Positions 35,929 to 47,063 of a DNA stretch of 64,000 nucleotides are shown in pieces (within the stretch, counting starts at the first letter, position 1; every line of letters begins with the position of its first letter). The notes under the pieces are model-generated. The model worked only from the letters and a program-made list of their open reading frames with translations, was not told the DNA's origin and searched no databases. The DNA is taken from NCBI GenBank assembly GCA_016706405.1, contig JADJJT010000005.1:1-64000 (forward strand). The letters are read 5' to 3'. The DNA is from Sphingobacteriales bacterium. Its GTDB lineage: Bacteria; Bacteroidota; Bacteroidia; Chitinophagales; UBA2359. The position numbers and the translations under genes were made by a program.

Positions 35929-36050
35929 GAACGGTTGCGAGCATGAGCAGTGCGGCTTCGGAGCCAACCAACTTTCACTCACTACAAATTTAGTAGGAAC
36001 AACACACTTTCACAACCAAAAAACCAGCATTGCTTATGCTTGCTGTTAGG
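35929..36050 (-). other. attC-like site of the MORN-like lipoprotein cassette (long class)
   Basis: The arms GCGAGCATGAGCAGTGC and GCATTGCTTATGCTTGC pair with a few mismatches. The left end is GAAC instead of TAAC because those bases belong to the neighbouring cassette. GTTAGGTGC at 36044 mirrors GCACCTAAC at 36775-36783. Confidence 0.85.
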
Positions 36051-36058
36051 TGCTGCCA

Positions 36059-36652
36059 TCACGGTTTTTTACATTTATATTTCCTCAATTTTGCAATTGA
36101 GTCTGACATTAAACAGGCATAAAATTTTCCATCTTTTTTGTAAAAGTCGGCTGTCATTAGGTTTCCATTTTTGTAAATAATTTTTTGCCTAACATTACCG
36201 TTTTTATAAAAATAATAACCCTCTCCGTTTAGTAAATTATTTTGGTAAAGAAAATTTGAGTAGAAAATAGGTATTTTTTGATTGCTCGAGTCTAATTTAT
36301 AATATCCAAAGCTGCCATTCTTTTTCCCATTCAAATATGAAATTGTATTCTTTATTGAATTATATTTATCTCTGTGATAGATTACTTCATAATAGATTGT
36401 ATCTTTTTGATATAATTTTTCAGAAATTAATTTCCCATGTTTTGAGAATTCAACGACTGACTTCATTTTACTTAAATCATGGAAAGTAACTACCTTATTT
36501 AATCTTCCTTTTCTATCAAATTGATAATAGTTGGAGTCTTGAATGGCTTTTATATTAAACATTTGATAAGTCTGATTTACTTTATAATTATTATCGGTCC
36601 TTTTAGAAATACATCCAGCTAAAATCAAGGAAAATATAATATATCTCATCAT
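36059..36652 (-). CDS. Lipoprotein with MORN-like (YwqK-type) repeats
   Basis: 197 residues. A short signal peptide ends in a lipobox (LILAGC, Cys near residue 14). The body shows repeated short strands of the form YxxGKKNGxFxYY and NGNVRQKIIYKNG, which resemble the MORN-variant repeats of YwqK-family proteins common in Bacteroidota. Such repeats form a beta meander; their role here is unknown. It is probably anchored to a membrane by lipid. Sole gene of its cassette. Confidence 0.65.
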   Translation of the reverse strand: MMRYIIFSLILAGCISKRTDNNYKVNQTYQMFNIKAIQDSNYYQFDRKGRLNKVVTFHDLSKMKSVVEFSKHGKLISEKLYQKDTIYYEVIYHRDKYNSIKNTISYLNGKKNGSFGYYKLDSSNQKIPIFYSNFLYQNNLLNGEGYYFYKNGNVRQKIIYKNGNLMTADFYKKDGKFYACLMSDSIAKLRKYKCKKP

Positions 36653-36779
36653 GATGGTAATTGCAGGTTTCGAAATGGTTATGAATAACGGTTCAAATGT
36701 ATATTGATTTTCAGAAGTTTACAAACTAGCTGTTAACTACTTAAACTCAACGAAATGTTTCCGGCGGATTGGTTGCACC

Positions 36780-38920
36780 TAACGGAAAAGGCTTTGCGTT
36801 GGGCGGCCTACGAAGGACAAATTTACAATACATTTTTAAGTTTTATTAGAAAATTCTTCCCTTGAAATAACACTTCCGCCCGCCTAATCGTAAAGCCATT
36901 GTTATATAAATGTTATTTTATCTGCCTGCAAGTTTATACTTTCCAGATACTTTAGCACAACAGTCGGCAAACGACTAACCGTGCTAGCCGAGTTAATAGT
37001 TCCGGGAAACTACTAAGTTTTCAAGCGACCTACAAAATTGCAAATTTTCACTGTGTTTTCCTATAAATTTTTCTGATAATTTTATATAACGCAGGCTTTG
37101 CGTTGGGCGGTTTACGAAGCACAAATTTACAATACATTTCAACTTTTATTAGAAAATTCTCACTTTGAAATAACACTTCTGCCCGCCTAACCGTAAAGCC
37201 ATTGTTATATAAATGTTATTTTATCTGCCTGCAAGTTTATACTTTCCAGATACTTTAGCACGACAGTCGGCACACTACTTCCCTTGCTGGCCGAGTTAAT
37301 AGTTCCGGAAAACTACTAAGTTTTCAAGCGACCTACAAAATTGCAAATTTTTTACTGTGTTTTCCTATAAATTTTTCTGATAATTTTATATAACAGCTGG
37401 CTTTGCGTTGGGCGGTTTACGAAGCACAAATTTACAATACATTTCCAACTTTTATTAGAAAATTCTTCCCTTGAAATAACACTTCCGCCCGCCTAACCGT
37501 AAAGCCATTGTTATATAAATGTTATTTTTATCTGTCTGCAAGTTTATACTTTCCAGATACTTTAGTACGACAGTCAGCACACGACCAACCGTGCTGGCCG
37601 AGTTAATAGTTCGGAAAACTACTAAGTTTTCAAGCGACCTACAAAGTTGCAAAGTTTCACTGTGTTTTCCTATAAATTTTTCTTGATAATTTTATATATG
37701 GAAAAGGCTTTGCGTTGGGCGGCCTACGAAGGACAAATTTACAATACATTTTTTAAGTTTTATTAGAAAATTCTTCCTTGAAATAACACTTCGCCCGCCT
37801 AATCGTAAAGCCATTGTTATATAAATGTTATTTTATCTGCCTGCAAGTTTATACTTTCCAGATACTTTAGCACAACAGTCGGCAAACGACTAACCGTGCT
37901 GGCCGAGTTAGTAGTTACAGAAAACTACTAAGTTTTCAAGCGACCTACCAAAATTGCAAATTTTTCACCGTGTTTTCCTATAAATTTTTCTGATAATTTT
38001 ATATAACGGAAAAAGCTTTGCGTTGGGGCCTACGAAGGACAAATTTACAATACATTTTTAAGTTTTATTAGAAAATTCTTCCCTTAAATAACACTTCCGC
38101 CCGCCTAATCGTAAAGCCATTGTTATATAAATATTTATTTTATCTGCCTGCAAGTTTATACTTTCCAGATACTTTAGCACAACAGTCGGCAAACGACTAA
38201 CCGTGCTGGCCGAGTTAATAGTTCGGAAAACTACTAAGTTTTCAAGCGACCTCAAAATTGCAAATTTTACTGTGTTTTCCTATAAAATTTTTCTGATAAT
38301 TTTATATAACGGAAAGGCTTTGCGTTGGGCGGCCTACGAAGGACAAATTTACAATACATTTTTAAGTTTATTAGAAAATTCTTCCCTTGAAATAACACTT
38401 CCGCCCGCCTAATCGTAAAGCCATTGTTATATAAATGTTATTTTATCTGCCTGCAAGTTTATACTTTCCAGATACTTTAGCACAACAGTCGGCAAACGAC
38501 TAACCGTGCTGGCCGAGTTAATAGTTCGGAAAACTACTAAGTTTTTCAAGCGACCTACAAAGTTGCAAAGTTTTCACTGTGTTTTCCTATAAATTTTTCT
38601 GATAATTTTATATAACGGAAAAGGCTTTGCGTTGGGCGGCCTACGAAGGACAAATTTACAATACATTTTTAAGTTTTATTAGAAAATTCTTCCCTTGAAA
38701 TAACACTTCGCCCGCCTAATCGTAAAGCCATTGTTATATAAATGTTATTTTTATCTGCCTGCAAGTTTTATACTTTCCAGATACTTTAGCACAACAGTCG
38801 GCAAACGACTAACCGTGCTGGCCGAGTTAATAGTTCCGGAAAACTACTAAGTTTTCAAGCGACCTACAAAATTGCAAATTTTTACTGTGTTTTCCTATAA
38901 ATTTTTCTGATAATTTTATA
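36780..38920 (-). repeat. R306 cassette array 6 (7 units, indel-rich)
   Basis: Units start at 36780, 37087, 37391, about 37693, 38004, 38307 and 38613. This run has more single-base gains and losses than the others. The junction at about 37693 has lost the AAC (TATATATGG), and the unit at 38004 has lost GCGG from one attC arm. Such a boundary might be unable to recombine, or may reflect low read quality in this stretch. Confidence 0.88.
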
Positions 38921-39050
38921 TAACGTTTTACGGCTTGGCGTTGTGGCGGTAAATTTAGCACAAAAGTTTAATAGTAGCACTAACGTTGAATACAGTACAA
39001 ATGTTCAATAGTAGCACTTCACCCGCCATAACGCCAAACCGATGTTGGCA
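38921..39050 (-). other. attC-like site of the metal efflux cassette (long class)
   Basis: The arms ACGGCTTGGCGTTGTGGCGG and CCCGCCATAACGCCAAACCG pair closely. GTTGGCAGC at 39044 mirrors GCTGCCAAC at about 47624-47632, marking an 8.7 kb cassette. The 190 bp from 39051 to the ATPase stop hold no gene that I can support. Confidence 0.88.
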
Positions 39051-39242
39051 GCTGTGGTTTTTTCCGTCCGTTCGTATTTGTCTGTCGGGTTTGGTGTGTC
39101 GGCAGATTTAATTTTTTGCGAAGCGTGGAAAGATTTTTTTGTTTTTCTGTCGTGCGTTGGAAAAAGCAAGCTCTTTTGCAAACTTTGGCTTGTGTGTCGC
39201 CTTGTGCGGTTTGCAAATGTGCTTGCTTTTAGCGTTGGCTTG

Positions 39243-41291
39243 TCAAAACTTCATTCGTTGTATTCGTACTGCGTTTAAGATTGCCAATAATGCTACACCT
39301 ACATCGGCAAAAACGGCTTCCCACATTGTAGCCAATCCACCTGCACCAAGTACCAACACAATAGCTTTTACACCGAATGCCAATGTGATATTTTGCCAAA
39401 CAATTTTCTTTGTCTGTTTACCGATATTGATTGCCATAGGTATTTTACTTGGTTTGTCGTCTTGTATTACCACATCTGCCGTTTCAATAGTGGCATCGCT
39501 TCCCAAACCACCCATTGCAATACCTACATCGCTTAATGCCACAACAGGTGCATCATTTACACCGTCTCCGACAAAGGCAACGGTTTCATTTTTGGCTTTG
39601 ATTTCTTTTACTTTGCTTACTTTGTCTTCGGGTAGCAAGTCGCCAAAAGCGTTTGCAATTCCTAATTGTTCCGCAACAAATTTCACAACCGAACTTTTGT
39701 CGCCACTCAACATTGTCGGTTTTACGTTGAGTGATTTTAGTTTGTCAATCGTGTTTTGTGAGTCTTGTTTTATGCTGTCGGCAACTGTGAGATAACCCAC
39801 AAATTTGTTGTCGTAAGCAACGGCAATTATGGTGTAAACAATTTTACTTACATCAACATCGTGCTGAATGTTGAACTTGTTCATCAACTTAAAATTTCCT
39901 ACTAATAATTGTTTTTCGTTTACTTCGGCTTTCAGTCCGTGTCCTGCAATTTCTTCGGTATTTTGTAATTTGATTTCATTGTTTGTTTTGCCGACATATT
40001 CGTGAATGGCGGTTGCTACGGGATGCGTACTCAATCGTTCCAAAGCGTCCACCATAAGTAACATTTCTTCTTTGTTGTAATCGGAATTAAAAACAACTTC
40101 CTGCACTTTGAAAACGCCTTCGGTCATTGTACCTGTTTTGTCCATTACTACATTTTGAACGGAAGCCAATACATCTAAAAAGGTACTTCCTTTTACCAAA
40201 ATTCCGTTGCGACTTGCCGCACCAATGCCACCGAAATAACCCAACGGAATAGAAATTACCAACGCACAAGGACACGAAATTACCAAGAAAATTAAGGCAC
40301 GATACAACCAATCTGTAAACTGATAATCTGCCACGAAAAAGTAAGGAACAAAACAAATAGCAACTGCTAACGCAACAACGGCAGGTGTGTAGATTTTTGC
40401 AAACTTGCGAATAAATAATTCCGTAGGTGCTTTTTGAGAAGTGGCATTTTGCACCAATTCTAAAATTTTGCTCAACTTACTATCGGTGTATGCTGTTGTA
40501 ACCTGTACTTGTGCAACTGTATTTAAGTTTATCATTCCTGCCAAAACAGTTTCGCCTTTGGCTTTGGTGTCGGGTTTGCTTTCGCCTGTGAGTGCTGCGG
40601 TGTTGAACGATGCTGTTTCTGATAACAACACTCCGTCTAATCCCAATTTTTCGCCCGATTTTAATTGAATAATGTCGCCAATGTTTACGATTTCTGCTTT
40701 TACGGTTTGCGGTTGATTGTTGCGTAAAACGGTTACTTCATCAGGTCGTTGGTCAAGCAACGATTTGATGTTTGCTTTTGCTCTTTTTACCGCCAATGTT
40801 TGAAACACTTCGCCAACGGCATAAAACAACATTACGGCAACACCTTCGGGAAATTCGCCAATGGCAAATGCTCCAACGGTTGCAATCGTCATCAATAAAA
40901 ATTCCGAAAAAATTTCGCCTTTGGCAATGCTTTCAAATGCTTCTTTGATAACAGGAACACCAACAGGAATATAAGCCACCACATACCAAACTATCCTTAC
41001 CCAATCGGTAAACCATTCGGGTTTTAGGAAATTGTCTAACGCAATTCCCGACAACAAAACAACCAATGAAATGATTGCAGGTAAAAACATTTTTATCGTG
41101 CTTTCATTTCCGCTTGAATGTTCGTGTCCGTCATCATCGCTGTGGTCGTGATTGTGATTTTCTTTTTCTTGTTTGGTGTAGATTAAATCTTTTGCACCTG
41201 CTTTGATGTAGATTTTATCTTCCAACGTGCAACAAGTCATTCTGCCTTGTGCATCATAAGTATGCTTGTGATTTTTGTCTGTATTTATCAT
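39243..41291 (-). CDS. P1B-type heavy-metal ATPase (Zn/Cd/Pb export type)
   Basis: 682 residues. The N-terminus has a CC pair (MTCCTLE) and a His-rich stretch (HNHDHSDDDGHEH, about 49-61) instead of a classical CxxC HMA domain. The catalytic core is complete: actuator motif TGES, membrane metal site SCPCALV (near 340), phosphorylation site DKTGTMT (near 383), the HP motif (STHPVA) and the hinge GDGVNDAP (near 574). The CPC motif places it among P1B ATPases, and the His-rich N-terminus favours Zn2+/Cd2+. It pumps metal from the cytoplasm to the periplasm, where the CusA-type pump can take over. It is the last gene of a four-gene operon, 12 bp after the adaptor gene. Confidence 0.9.
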   Translation of the reverse strand: MINTDKNHKHTYDAQGRMTCCTLEDKIYIKAGAKDLIYTKQEKENHNHDHSDDDGHEHSSGNESTIKMFLPAIISLVVLLSGIALDNFLKPEWFTDWVRIVWYVVAYIPVGVPVIKEAFESIAKGEIFSEFLLMTIATVGAFAIGEFPEGVAVMLFYAVGEVFQTLAVKRAKANIKSLLDQRPDEVTVLRNNQPQTVKAEIVNIGDIIQLKSGEKLGLDGVLLSETASFNTAALTGESKPDTKAKGETVLAGMINLNTVAQVQVTTAYTDSKLSKILELVQNATSQKAPTELFIRKFAKIYTPAVVALAVAICFVPYFFVADYQFTDWLYRALIFLVISCPCALVISIPLGYFGGIGAASRNGILVKGSTFLDVLASVQNVVMDKTGTMTEGVFKVQEVVFNSDYNKEEMLLMVDALERLSTHPVATAIHEYVGKTNNEIKLQNTEEIAGHGLKAEVNEKQLLVGNFKLMNKFNIQHDVDVSKIVYTIIAVAYDNKFVGYLTVADSIKQDSQNTIDKLKSLNVKPTMLSGDKSSVVKFVAEQLGIANAFGDLLPEDKVSKVKEIKAKNETVAFVGDGVNDAPVVALSDVGIAMGGLGSDATIETADVVIQDDKPSKIPMAINIGKQTKKIVWQNITLAFGVKAIVLVLGAGGLATMWEAVFADVGVALLAILNAVRIQRMKF

Positions 41292-41303
41292 CGCTTTTAT
41301 TTT

Positions 41304-42593
41304 TTAATGTTCGTGTCCTCCTGTGTTAGATAATTTGGCATTGACAAAAAATGCTCCTTTGATTACAATTTGAGCATTGGCAGGAATGTCCTGTACAAAA
41401 GTTATTGCGGTGTAGCCCATATTGGAAACGCCTTTTACAACTTCTATTTTTTCAAAATTGATGTTGCCGTTTTCTTCATTGCTGTGTTTATGGTCTTCAC
41501 TTTCGTGGTTGTGTTCTTCGCTTTCTTCTTCGTGGTGTTCTTCCGCTTTTTTATCAGTAACAACAAAAATGTAGTCTTTCCCGTCTGCGTTTACAATGGC
41601 TTCATTGGGTACGGCAGGTGTTAGGGCATTGCTCAAACTCACAATTCCTGTAATGTTCATTCCGTCAATCAAACCTATTTTGTTTCCTGTAACGGTGCAA
41701 TGCACGGCAATGGTTTTGCTCTCGTTTTCAAATGATGAACCAATGCTAAACACTTTTGCATCGTATTCATTAGTAGGATTATTGGTTAAGGTAAAATGAA
41801 TGGTTTGCCCGATTTTCAAAAGCGGTAAATCTTTTTCAAACACTTGTAAATCCAAATGCAATGAACTGTTATCTACGATTTCGGCAACAGGCGAAGAAAC
41901 ATCTACATAACTGCCAATCTTTGCAAACAAATTGCTTATTGTTCCATTCAACGGACTTGTAACTACCAATGCAGATTTCAAGTTGCTGTTTGATACCGAA
42001 TTTGGATTGATGCCCATTAGCTGTATTTGCTGTTGCAATGATGCTTTTCGGGTGCGAAGCGTATTGAGTTCTGCCGTTGCGTTTTGCAGATTTTTCAAAG
42101 CTCCTGCGTTTCCTGCATTGAGTTCATTTTGGCGTTGTACTTCCTGTTCTGCAAAAGTGATTTTACTGCCAATAGTCAAATATTCTTCCTGCAACTGTAT
42201 AAACTGCGGATTGGCAATCGTAGCAATTACCTGTCCTTTCTTTACATAATCGCCAATTTGCACATTCAGCGTTTTGATAACTCCACCATACAAAGAAGTG
42301 GCATTTGCTTTGTTGTTGTTTGGAACTTTAAGCATACCATTTGCCTTTATAGTGGCTGTGAGTTCCTTGTTTTCTACTTTGCCCAACGTGATGCCAACGG
42401 CTTTTATCTGCTCTTGTGTAAGCGTGGCAATGGTTGGCGTTTCTTCTTCGTGGTTGTGTCCGTCAGAAGTACCTGTTTCTTTTGTATTTTCGTCATTATG
42501 CGAATGATTGTCTTTGCTACCGCAACTGCTTATCACAAGCAAAGTGCATAGTGCCAAAGGAAAAACGATTGAATTTTTTATATTGAATTTCAT
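41304..42593 (-). CDS. RND efflux periplasmic adaptor (CzcB/CusB-like lipoprotein)
   Basis: 429 residues. The signal peptide ends in a lipobox (VISSCGSKD, Cys near residue 24), so it is probably anchored in a membrane. A His/Asp/Glu-rich linker follows. Then come the barrel-sandwich/lipoyl half-motifs, a coiled-coil hairpin (around residues 140-190), and beta-barrel and membrane-proximal domains. A second His-rich stretch lies at about 349-374 (EEHHEEESEEHNHE), probably a metal sensor or chelating loop. This is the adaptor that joins the inner-membrane RND pump to the outer-membrane channel. It is 6 bp from the CusA-TolC gene and 12 bp from the ATPase. Confidence 0.88.
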   Translation of the reverse strand: MKFNIKNSIVFPLALCTLLVISSCGSKDNHSHNDENTKETGTSDGHNHEEETPTIATLTQEQIKAVGITLGKVENKELTATIKANGMLKVPNNNKANATSLYGGVIKTLNVQIGDYVKKGQVIATIANPQFIQLQEEYLTIGSKITFAEQEVQRQNELNAGNAGALKNLQNATAELNTLRTRKASLQQQIQLMGINPNSVSNSNLKSALVVTSPLNGTISNLFAKIGSYVDVSSPVAEIVDNSSLHLDLQVFEKDLPLLKIGQTIHFTLTNNPTNEYDAKVFSIGSSFENESKTIAVHCTVTGNKIGLIDGMNITGIVSLSNALTPAVPNEAIVNADGKDYIFVVTDKKAEEHHEEESEEHNHESEDHKHSNEENGNINFEKIEVVKGVSNMGYTAITFVQDIPANAQIVIKGAFFVNAKLSNTGGHEH

Positions 42594-42599
42594 ACCGAA

Positions 42600-45500
42600 T
42601 TATTGATTGATTATTGAATAAATATTGATGACCGATTGATTGACCTGCTGAATACTTTTTAGGTAATTCAACTGAATGTCTGTTGCCGTTTGCAAAGCAT
42701 ACAAATACTCCACATAGCTTATATCGCCTGTGCGATAACCTAATTGAGCCGATGAAACAATATCGTTTGCATTAGGCAAGGCTTGTTGCTGATAGTAATT
42801 GAACTCCTGCAAATCCTGCTGATACTGCTGTATGGCATTTTGAAACTGTGTTTCCAACAAAATTTGCTGTTGCTTGGTGTTGGCTTCAATGGCTTGTTTT
42901 TGATAGTCCAAAGATTTTATCCTTGCTTTTGTAGCTCCGAAAGTCAATGGAATAGAAACACCAACGCTTACATAACTGAACCGATTGCCCGAATTAAAAT
43001 ACTGCTCCTGTCCGTTTATAGTTTGAAAACCTATTAAAGACTGATTAGTGTAACCAATCGTAAAATCGGGCAAACCCTGTGCTTTCTCTACCTTTTTTGT
43101 TTGTTCTGCAATGATTATATCTTGATACAACGCCTTAATTGTCGGGTGGTTTGCAATGGCTGTGCTGTCTAACAAAGTGCTTACCTGCAAAGGCTTAAAA
43201 TCTGTATCATTGGCAACTTCAAACGGTTCTTTTGTATTCATCAATGCCTGTAAATTTTGATAAGCATTATTGAGATAAACTCCATTTTGTTTCAGCAATA
43301 AATTGATTTCGCCTTGCTTGGCTTGTGCTGTACTGATTTCTACTTTTTTGGTGTCGCCTGTTTTGTAACGCAGTTCTGCCACTTTGATAAAATCATTGTA
43401 CAAACTATCCAAATACAACAACTGCTTTTGATTATTCTGCAAATACTGAATTTGATAGAAATAAGTACGCACTTGATTTTTTAACTCCAATACGGTTATT
43501 TCACTTTGTAATTCTTTGCCTTTTACTTCGGCATTTATCAGTTGTTTTTTAGCACCGAACAAAGTCGGAAACGGTATCGTTTGTGCTACTTGAAAAGATT
43601 GGTCAAACTTTATACTGTTGTATTGTCCCAACTGTGCATTAAAATCTAATTTCGGTAATTCGCCCGATGTTCTTTTCAGACTTTGAGCCGATTTTATTTC
43701 AAAATCTTTCGCTTTTATATTTCCGTTGTTTTGCAATGCAATGTTTATCGCTTCATCTACACCAATTATTTTTTTGTTTTGAGCATTTGCATTGAAACTT
43801 AAAACAGAAAGCAACAACACAATTACGGTTGTAACGGATTTCATTTTTCCTTTTTTTCTGATGTTGATTTTTGAATTGAAAATGATATACAGCAAAGGCA
43901 GTACAAACAGCGTAAGGAAAGTAGCCGTAATCAATCCGCCAATAACAACGGTTGCCAATGGTTTTTGTACTTCTGCTCCTGCACCTGTGCTTAATGCCAT
44001 AGGCAAAAAGCCCAAACTTGCTACGGTTGCCGTCATTAGTACAGGTCGCAACCTTTCCTTTGTGCCGTCAAATACTCGTTTGAAAATGTCTTTAACTCCG
44101 TCTTTTTCTAATTGGTTGAAAGTTCCGATTAAGACAATTCCGTTTAATACTGCTACACCAAACAAAGCAATAAAGCCGATACCTGCCGAAATGCTGAAAG
44201 GCATACCACGCAACAGCAACGCAAACACGCCACCTATGGCACTCATTGGGATTGCGGTAAAAATCAGACTTGCCTGTTTGAGTGAACGGAATGTAAAGTA
44301 CAGCAATGAAAAAATGAGAAACAGCGAAACAGGTACAGCAATCATCAGGCGTTTACTTGCTTTTTGCAAATTCTCAAACTGTCCGCCATAAGTGAAATAA
44401 TAACCTGTCGGCAATTTTACCTGTTCGTTCAATTTCTGCTGAATATCTTCTACCACACTTTGTACATCTCTACCCGATACATTGAAACCGATTACAATTC
44501 TGCGTTTGCTACTTTCACGGCTGATTTGCGAAGCACCTAATTTGTAGCTGATAGTTGCCACCTGCGAAAGCGGAATTTGATTGCCTGTATTGGTCGGTAT
44601 CATCAAATTACTTACATCGTCTATATCGGTTCTGTAAGTGCTGTCTAACCGAACTACCAAATCAAAACGCCTTTCGTTTTCAAAAACCTGTCCTGCTACT
44701 TTACCTGCAAAAGCCGTACTTAGTACATTGTTTACATCTTCTACATTGATGCCGTAATTGGCAAGCCGTGTTCTGTCGTATTCAACGTTAATTTGTGGCA
44801 ATCCGCTAACTCGTTCCACTTGTGGCGAAGTTGCTCCGTTTACCGTTTGAATTACTTTACTAACCTTGTCTGCATACACGGCAAGACTATCCAAGTTTTC
44901 CCCGAAAATCTTAACCGCTACATCTTGCCGTATGCCTGTCATCAGTTCGTTGAAACGCATTTGAATTGGCTGGTTTTTTTCAAAGAATACGCCCGGAATT
45001 ACTTCCAATGCTTCATTTATTTCATCGCCTAATTCTGTATAGCTCTTTTTTGTTTTCCATTCATCCTGCGGTTTCAAAATGACCATTAAGTCTGTGGCTT
45101 CGGGTGGCATTGGGTCTGTCGGCACTTCTGCTGCACCTGTTTTGCCAACCACCATTTTTACTTCATCAAACTGTTTGATAATCCTTGATGCCTGCATAGA
45201 TGTTTCAATGCTTTGGTTTAAAGAACTACCCTGTGGCAATATGCAGTGAAAAGCAAAATCGCCCTCTTGTAATTGTGGTATAAATTCGCCACCCATTCTA
45301 CTAAAAAGGAACAAGGTCAGCGCAAAAACCGTAACTGTAACACCCACTAACCAATACTTAATCTTAATCGCTTTTTGCAATAAGGGTTGGTAGATGCCTT
45401 GCAGGTAGTCCATCATTTTGTCTGAAAAGGTTTTCTTGTGCGAAACTTTCTTAGACAGGAACAAAGCACACATCATCGGTATATAGGTCAATGATAAAAT

Positions 45501-46967
45501 CAATGCGCCCAAAATGGCAAAGCCAACTGTTTTCGCCATTGGCGTAAACATTTTGCCCTCAACACCAACCAATGTAAGAATAGGAATGTACACGATTAAA
45601 ATAATGATTTCGCCAAACGCTGCACTGTTTCTGATTTTGGAAGCCGATAAAAAAACTTCGTTGTCCATTTCCTGCTGTGTCAGCTTGTTCATTGATTTTC
45701 GCAAACCCAAATGGTGCAAAGTGGCTTCTACAATAATAACTGCACCGTCCACAATCAAACCGAAGTCAATAGCTCCCAAACTCATTAAGTTGGCACTTAC
45801 TCCGAAAACATTCATCAATCCCAATGCAAAAAGCATTGACAACGGAATGGCAGAAGCCACAATTAAACCTGCTCGTAAATTCCCCAAAAACAACACCAAT
45901 ACGAAAATGACTATCAATGCACCCTCAATCAAATTCTTTTCTACCGTGCTGATTGCTCTGCCAACTAAATCTGTTCTGTCCAAATAAGGCTCAATCACAA
46001 TATCATCAGGCAAAGATTTCTGAATGACAGGCAATTTTTCTTTGATACGTTTTACTACTTCATTGCTGTTTTCGCCTTTGAGCATCATAACGACACCACC
46101 AACGGCATCTACTTCGCCATTGTAGGTTAAAGCTCCGTAGCGAACCGCACTGCCAAAACGAACTTCGGCAACATCTTTTATAAAAATCGGAATACTGCCG
46201 TTAGTGTTTTTTACAGCTATGTTTTTTACATCTTCCAACGAAGTAACCAAACCAATACCCCGAATGAAGTAAGCATTTGGTTTCTTGTCAATGTACGCAC
46301 CGCCTGTATTTTGATTGTTCTTTTCAAGAGCATTGAAAATATCGGTAACACTTACACCCATTGCCTTTAAGCGGTTGGGATTTACGGCTACTTCGTATTG
46401 TTTCAGTTCGCCACCAAAACTGTTTACTTCGGCTATGCCTTTTGTTCCATTGAGCTGTCGGGCAACAATCCAATCCTGCATAGTACGCAGGTCTTTTGCG
46501 TTGTATTTGCTTTCACTTCCTTTTTTCGGGTGCAAAATGTATTGATACACTTCACCCAAACCTGTGCTTACAGGTGCAAGTTCGGGTGTGCCGATGCCTT
46601 GCGGAATGTTCTGTTCGGCTTCTTTCAGTTTTTCATTGACAAGTTGTCGGGCAAAATAAATGTCCACATCATCGTCAAACACAACTGTAATAACAGAAAG
46701 CCCAAACCGTGAAATGCTTCGGGTTTCTTCCAAGTCGGGAAGATTGGCAATGCTTTGTTCAATGGGAAATGTAACCAACTGTTCCACTTCCTGCCCTGCA
46801 AGCGTAGGGCAAACGGTAATAATTTGCACCTGATTGTTTGTAATATCGGGTACAGCATCAATGGGTAGTTTTGTGGCACTCCACACTCCCCAAATGATGA
46901 GCAACAAGGTCATTATACCAATGACGAGCTTGTTCTGAATACTAAATTTTATGATTTTATCTAACAT
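42600..46967 (-). CDS. CusA/CzcA heavy-metal RND pump fused to a TolC-type outer-membrane channel
   Basis: 1455 residues. Residues 1 to about 1035 are a heavy-metal RND permease (N-terminal helix, the LPIDAVPDITNNQVQI block, about 12 membrane segments, and the acidic proton-relay helix GAIDFGLIVDGAVIIVE near 400). At residue 1042 an internal Met begins what looks like a complete outer-membrane efflux protein with its own signal-like stretch (MKSVTTVIVLLLSVLSF) and paired alpha-helical TolC repeats to the C-terminus. Fusions of this length are a known Bacteroidota arrangement. A cleaved polyprotein or internal initiation at 43844 is possible, because a bare TolC domain must reach the outer membrane. 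Substrates are probably divalent Zn/Co/Cd or Cu/Ag. Confidence 0.9.
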   Translation of the reverse strand: MLDKIIKFSIQNKLVIGIMTLLLIIWGVWSATKLPIDAVPDITNNQVQIITVCPTLAGQEVEQLVTFPIEQSIANLPDLEETRSISRFGLSVITVVFDDDVDIYFARQLVNEKLKEAEQNIPQGIGTPELAPVSTGLGEVYQYILHPKKGSESKYNAKDLRTMQDWIVARQLNGTKGIAEVNSFGGELKQYEVAVNPNRLKAMGVSVTDIFNALEKNNQNTGGAYIDKKPNAYFIRGIGLVTSLEDVKNIAVKNTNGSIPIFIKDVAEVRFGSAVRYGALTYNGEVDAVGGVVMMLKGENSNEVVKRIKEKLPVIQKSLPDDIVIEPYLDRTDLVGRAISTVEKNLIEGALIVIFVLVLFLGNLRAGLIVASAIPLSMLFALGLMNVFGVSANLMSLGAIDFGLIVDGAVIIVEATLHHLGLRKSMNKLTQQEMDNEVFLSASKIRNSAAFGEIIILIVYIPILTLVGVEGKMFTPMAKTVGFAILGALILSLTYIPMMCALFLSKKVSHKKTFSDKMMDYLQGIYQPLLQKAIKIKYWLVGVTVTVFALTLFLFSRMGGEFIPQLQEGDFAFHCILPQGSSLNQSIETSMQASRIIKQFDEVKMVVGKTGAAEVPTDPMPPEATDLMVILKPQDEWKTKKSYTELGDEINEALEVIPGVFFEKNQPIQMRFNELMTGIRQDVAVKIFGENLDSLAVYADKVSKVIQTVNGATSPQVERVSGLPQINVEYDRTRLANYGINVEDVNNVLSTAFAGKVAGQVFENERRFDLVVRLDSTYRTDIDDVSNLMIPTNTGNQIPLSQVATISYKLGASQISRESSKRRIVIGFNVSGRDVQSVVEDIQQKLNEQVKLPTGYYFTYGGQFENLQKASKRLMIAVPVSLFLIFSLLYFTFRSLKQASLIFTAIPMSAIGGVFALLLRGMPFSISAGIGFIALFGVAVLNGIVLIGTFNQLEKDGVKDIFKRVFDGTKERLRPVLMTATVASLGFLPMALSTGAGAEVQKPLATVVIGGLITATFLTLFVLPLLYIIFNSKINIRKKGKMKSVTTVIVLLLSVLSFNANAQNKKIIGVDEAINIALQNNGNIKAKDFEIKSAQSLKRTSGELPKLDFNAQLGQYNSIKFDQSFQVAQTIPFPTLFGAKKQLINAEVKGKELQSEITVLELKNQVRTYFYQIQYLQNNQKQLLYLDSLYNDFIKVAELRYKTGDTKKVEISTAQAKQGEINLLLKQNGVYLNNAYQNLQALMNTKEPFEVANDTDFKPLQVSTLLDSTAIANHPTIKALYQDIIIAEQTKKVEKAQGLPDFTIGYTNQSLIGFQTINGQEQYFNSGNRFSYVSVGVSIPLTFGATKARIKSLDYQKQAIEANTKQQQILLETQFQNAIQQYQQDLQEFNYYQQQALPNANDIVSSAQLGYRTGDISYVEYLYALQTATDIQLNYLKSIQQVNQSVINIYSIINQ

Positions 46968-47063
46968 TATTTATCAGTTAAATGAATAAATGAAACGACT
47001 AATTGCGGTGCGTCAGCACCGTAATTATTTTGTTTTCCGCCTTAGCGGAATTTCAATAATTCA

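Noticed and set aside
39019..39216. 65-residue minus-strand ORF downstream of the ATPase gene
   Set aside because: It starts in non-coding sequence and ends inside an attC arm. The composition is Thr/Gln/Lys-rich without any motif, and it is not bounded as a cassette gene.
39139..39795. Plus-strand ORF of 218 residues overlapping the P-type ATPase gene, and other plus-strand ORFs over the metal operon (43792-44391, 45514-45987, 42084-42551)
   Set aside because: They are antisense shadows of strongly supported genes; the composition is odd and there is no family similarity.
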